From: an uncultured Burkholderiales Genera incertae sedis bacterium | Lineage (GTDB): Bacteria > Pseudomonadota > Gammaproteobacteria > Burkholderiales > Eutrophovitaceae | NCBI GenBank assembly: GCA_905479505.1 | Contig: CAJQMS010000073.1 | Span: forward strand, 1 to 16,582 | Direction of reading: 5' to 3' | Length of the DNA: 16,582 bases | Shown here: in pieces, positions 16,308 through 16,582 of the stretch | How the letters are laid out: each line of letters opens with the position of its first letter | Numbering within the stretch: the stretch's first letter is position 1 | Notes under the pieces: model-generated | Told to the model about the DNA's origin: nothing | The model's database searches: none | The model's input: only the letters and a program-made list of their open reading frames with translations | Made by a program: the position numbers and the translations under genes

Positions 16308-16582
16308 CTAAGACCCCTTACCCGTTAACTGCATTAGCGCCTGAGGCGCTACACGAACAGCAGCACCAGTTGGGCATGCTCTGACACACGATGGGCCACC
16401 TTCATAGTCTCGACACATATCGCACTTAACGGCTTTTTTGGGCGCTCTTTCATCTGTCTCATTTTTTGAGAATAGCCTTGATAAAATGCCGCTTTTTTTG
16501 TTATCTAGAGAAGCCAATTGAATCACGCCGTAAGGACAACTTCGTGCGCAGTTTCCACAGCCAATACAGCTATCTTCGATAA
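16308..16582 (-). CDS. Dicluster [4Fe-4S] ferredoxin-domain protein (partial, C-terminal end)
   Basis: The frame is open from the right edge (first whole codon ends at 16580) to the TAG at 16310-16308, with a second in-frame stop (TAA) right after. About 90 residues are visible. Two cluster motifs are clear: CIGCGNCARSCP near the window edge, and CDMCRDYEGGPSCVRACP followed by TGAAVRV. The two are separated by a charged linker of about 35 residues. Such domains wire a catalytic subunit to a membrane partner. The Met codon at 16526 lies inside the linker, so it is not the real start; the protein extends beyond the window and could be a small electron-transfer subunit or the tail of a larger flavoprotein. 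The downstream membrane gene begins four bases after the stop, so they are almost certainly cotranscribed and likely partners. Confidence 0.85.
   Translation of the reverse strand, partial: IEDSCIGCGNCARSCPYGVIQLASLDNKKSGILSRLFSKNETDERAPKKAVKCDMCRDYEGGPSCVRACPTGAAVRVAPQALMQLTGKGS

Noticed and set aside
1..16582. CRISPR arrays, insertion sequences, tRNA or rRNA genes and phage attachment sites.
   Set aside because: Reading both strands I found no regularly spaced repeats, transposase frames, terminal inverted repeats or tRNA-like cloverleaf sequences.

Overview
The window looks like chromosomal DNA of a Gram-negative proteobacterium, most likely a gamma- or betaproteobacterium. The reasons are the LolCD lipoprotein exporter, an outer-membrane beta-barrel protein, the order recJ-prfB-lysS, and a phosphoglycerate-mutase-like conserved gene beside recJ, which I associate mainly with betaproteobacteria and some gammaproteobacteria. 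Base composition is moderate (GC a little under half by eye, not computed). I cannot name the genus.

Layout. On the minus strand, positions 1-1343 hold the start of lolD and a complete lolC/E permease, overlapping by 8 bases and reading out of the window's left edge. On the plus strand, 1408-8889 holds a housekeeping run: a conserved gene of unknown function, recJ (overlapping it by 14 bases), then prfB with its programmed +1 frameshift, lysS, and an acetoacetyl-CoA synthetase gene that starts one base after lysS. A 52-base gap separates this run from a convergent minus-strand cluster filling 8942-16582.

The minus-strand cluster is the notable part. Read in its own direction from the right edge it encodes: the C-terminal end of a protein with two [4Fe-4S] motifs (cut by the window end); a five-helix membrane protein with two His pairs arranged like a di-heme cytochrome b of the ferric reductase/NADPH oxidase type; an inner-membrane protein with a degenerate FHA domain in the cytoplasm and ten CXXCH haem sites in the periplasm; a five-haem protein related to cytochrome c554 with one CX4CH site; a second five-haem periplasmic protein ending in a probable beta-sandwich; and a signal-peptide-bearing outer-membrane barrel. 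Spacing is tight (ATGA overlap, TAAGTG junction, gaps of 4, 12 and 61 bases), so one operon is likely, with its promoter beyond the right edge.

Together the cluster supplies Fe-S centres, two probable b haems, about twenty c haems and a barrel. This is the parts list of a chain that carries electrons from the cytoplasm or quinone pool through the periplasm to the outer membrane, or the reverse. That reading is inferred from gene content and topology; no substrate can be named. The FHA-decahaem fusion is the most unusual gene and the best candidate for an undescribed component.
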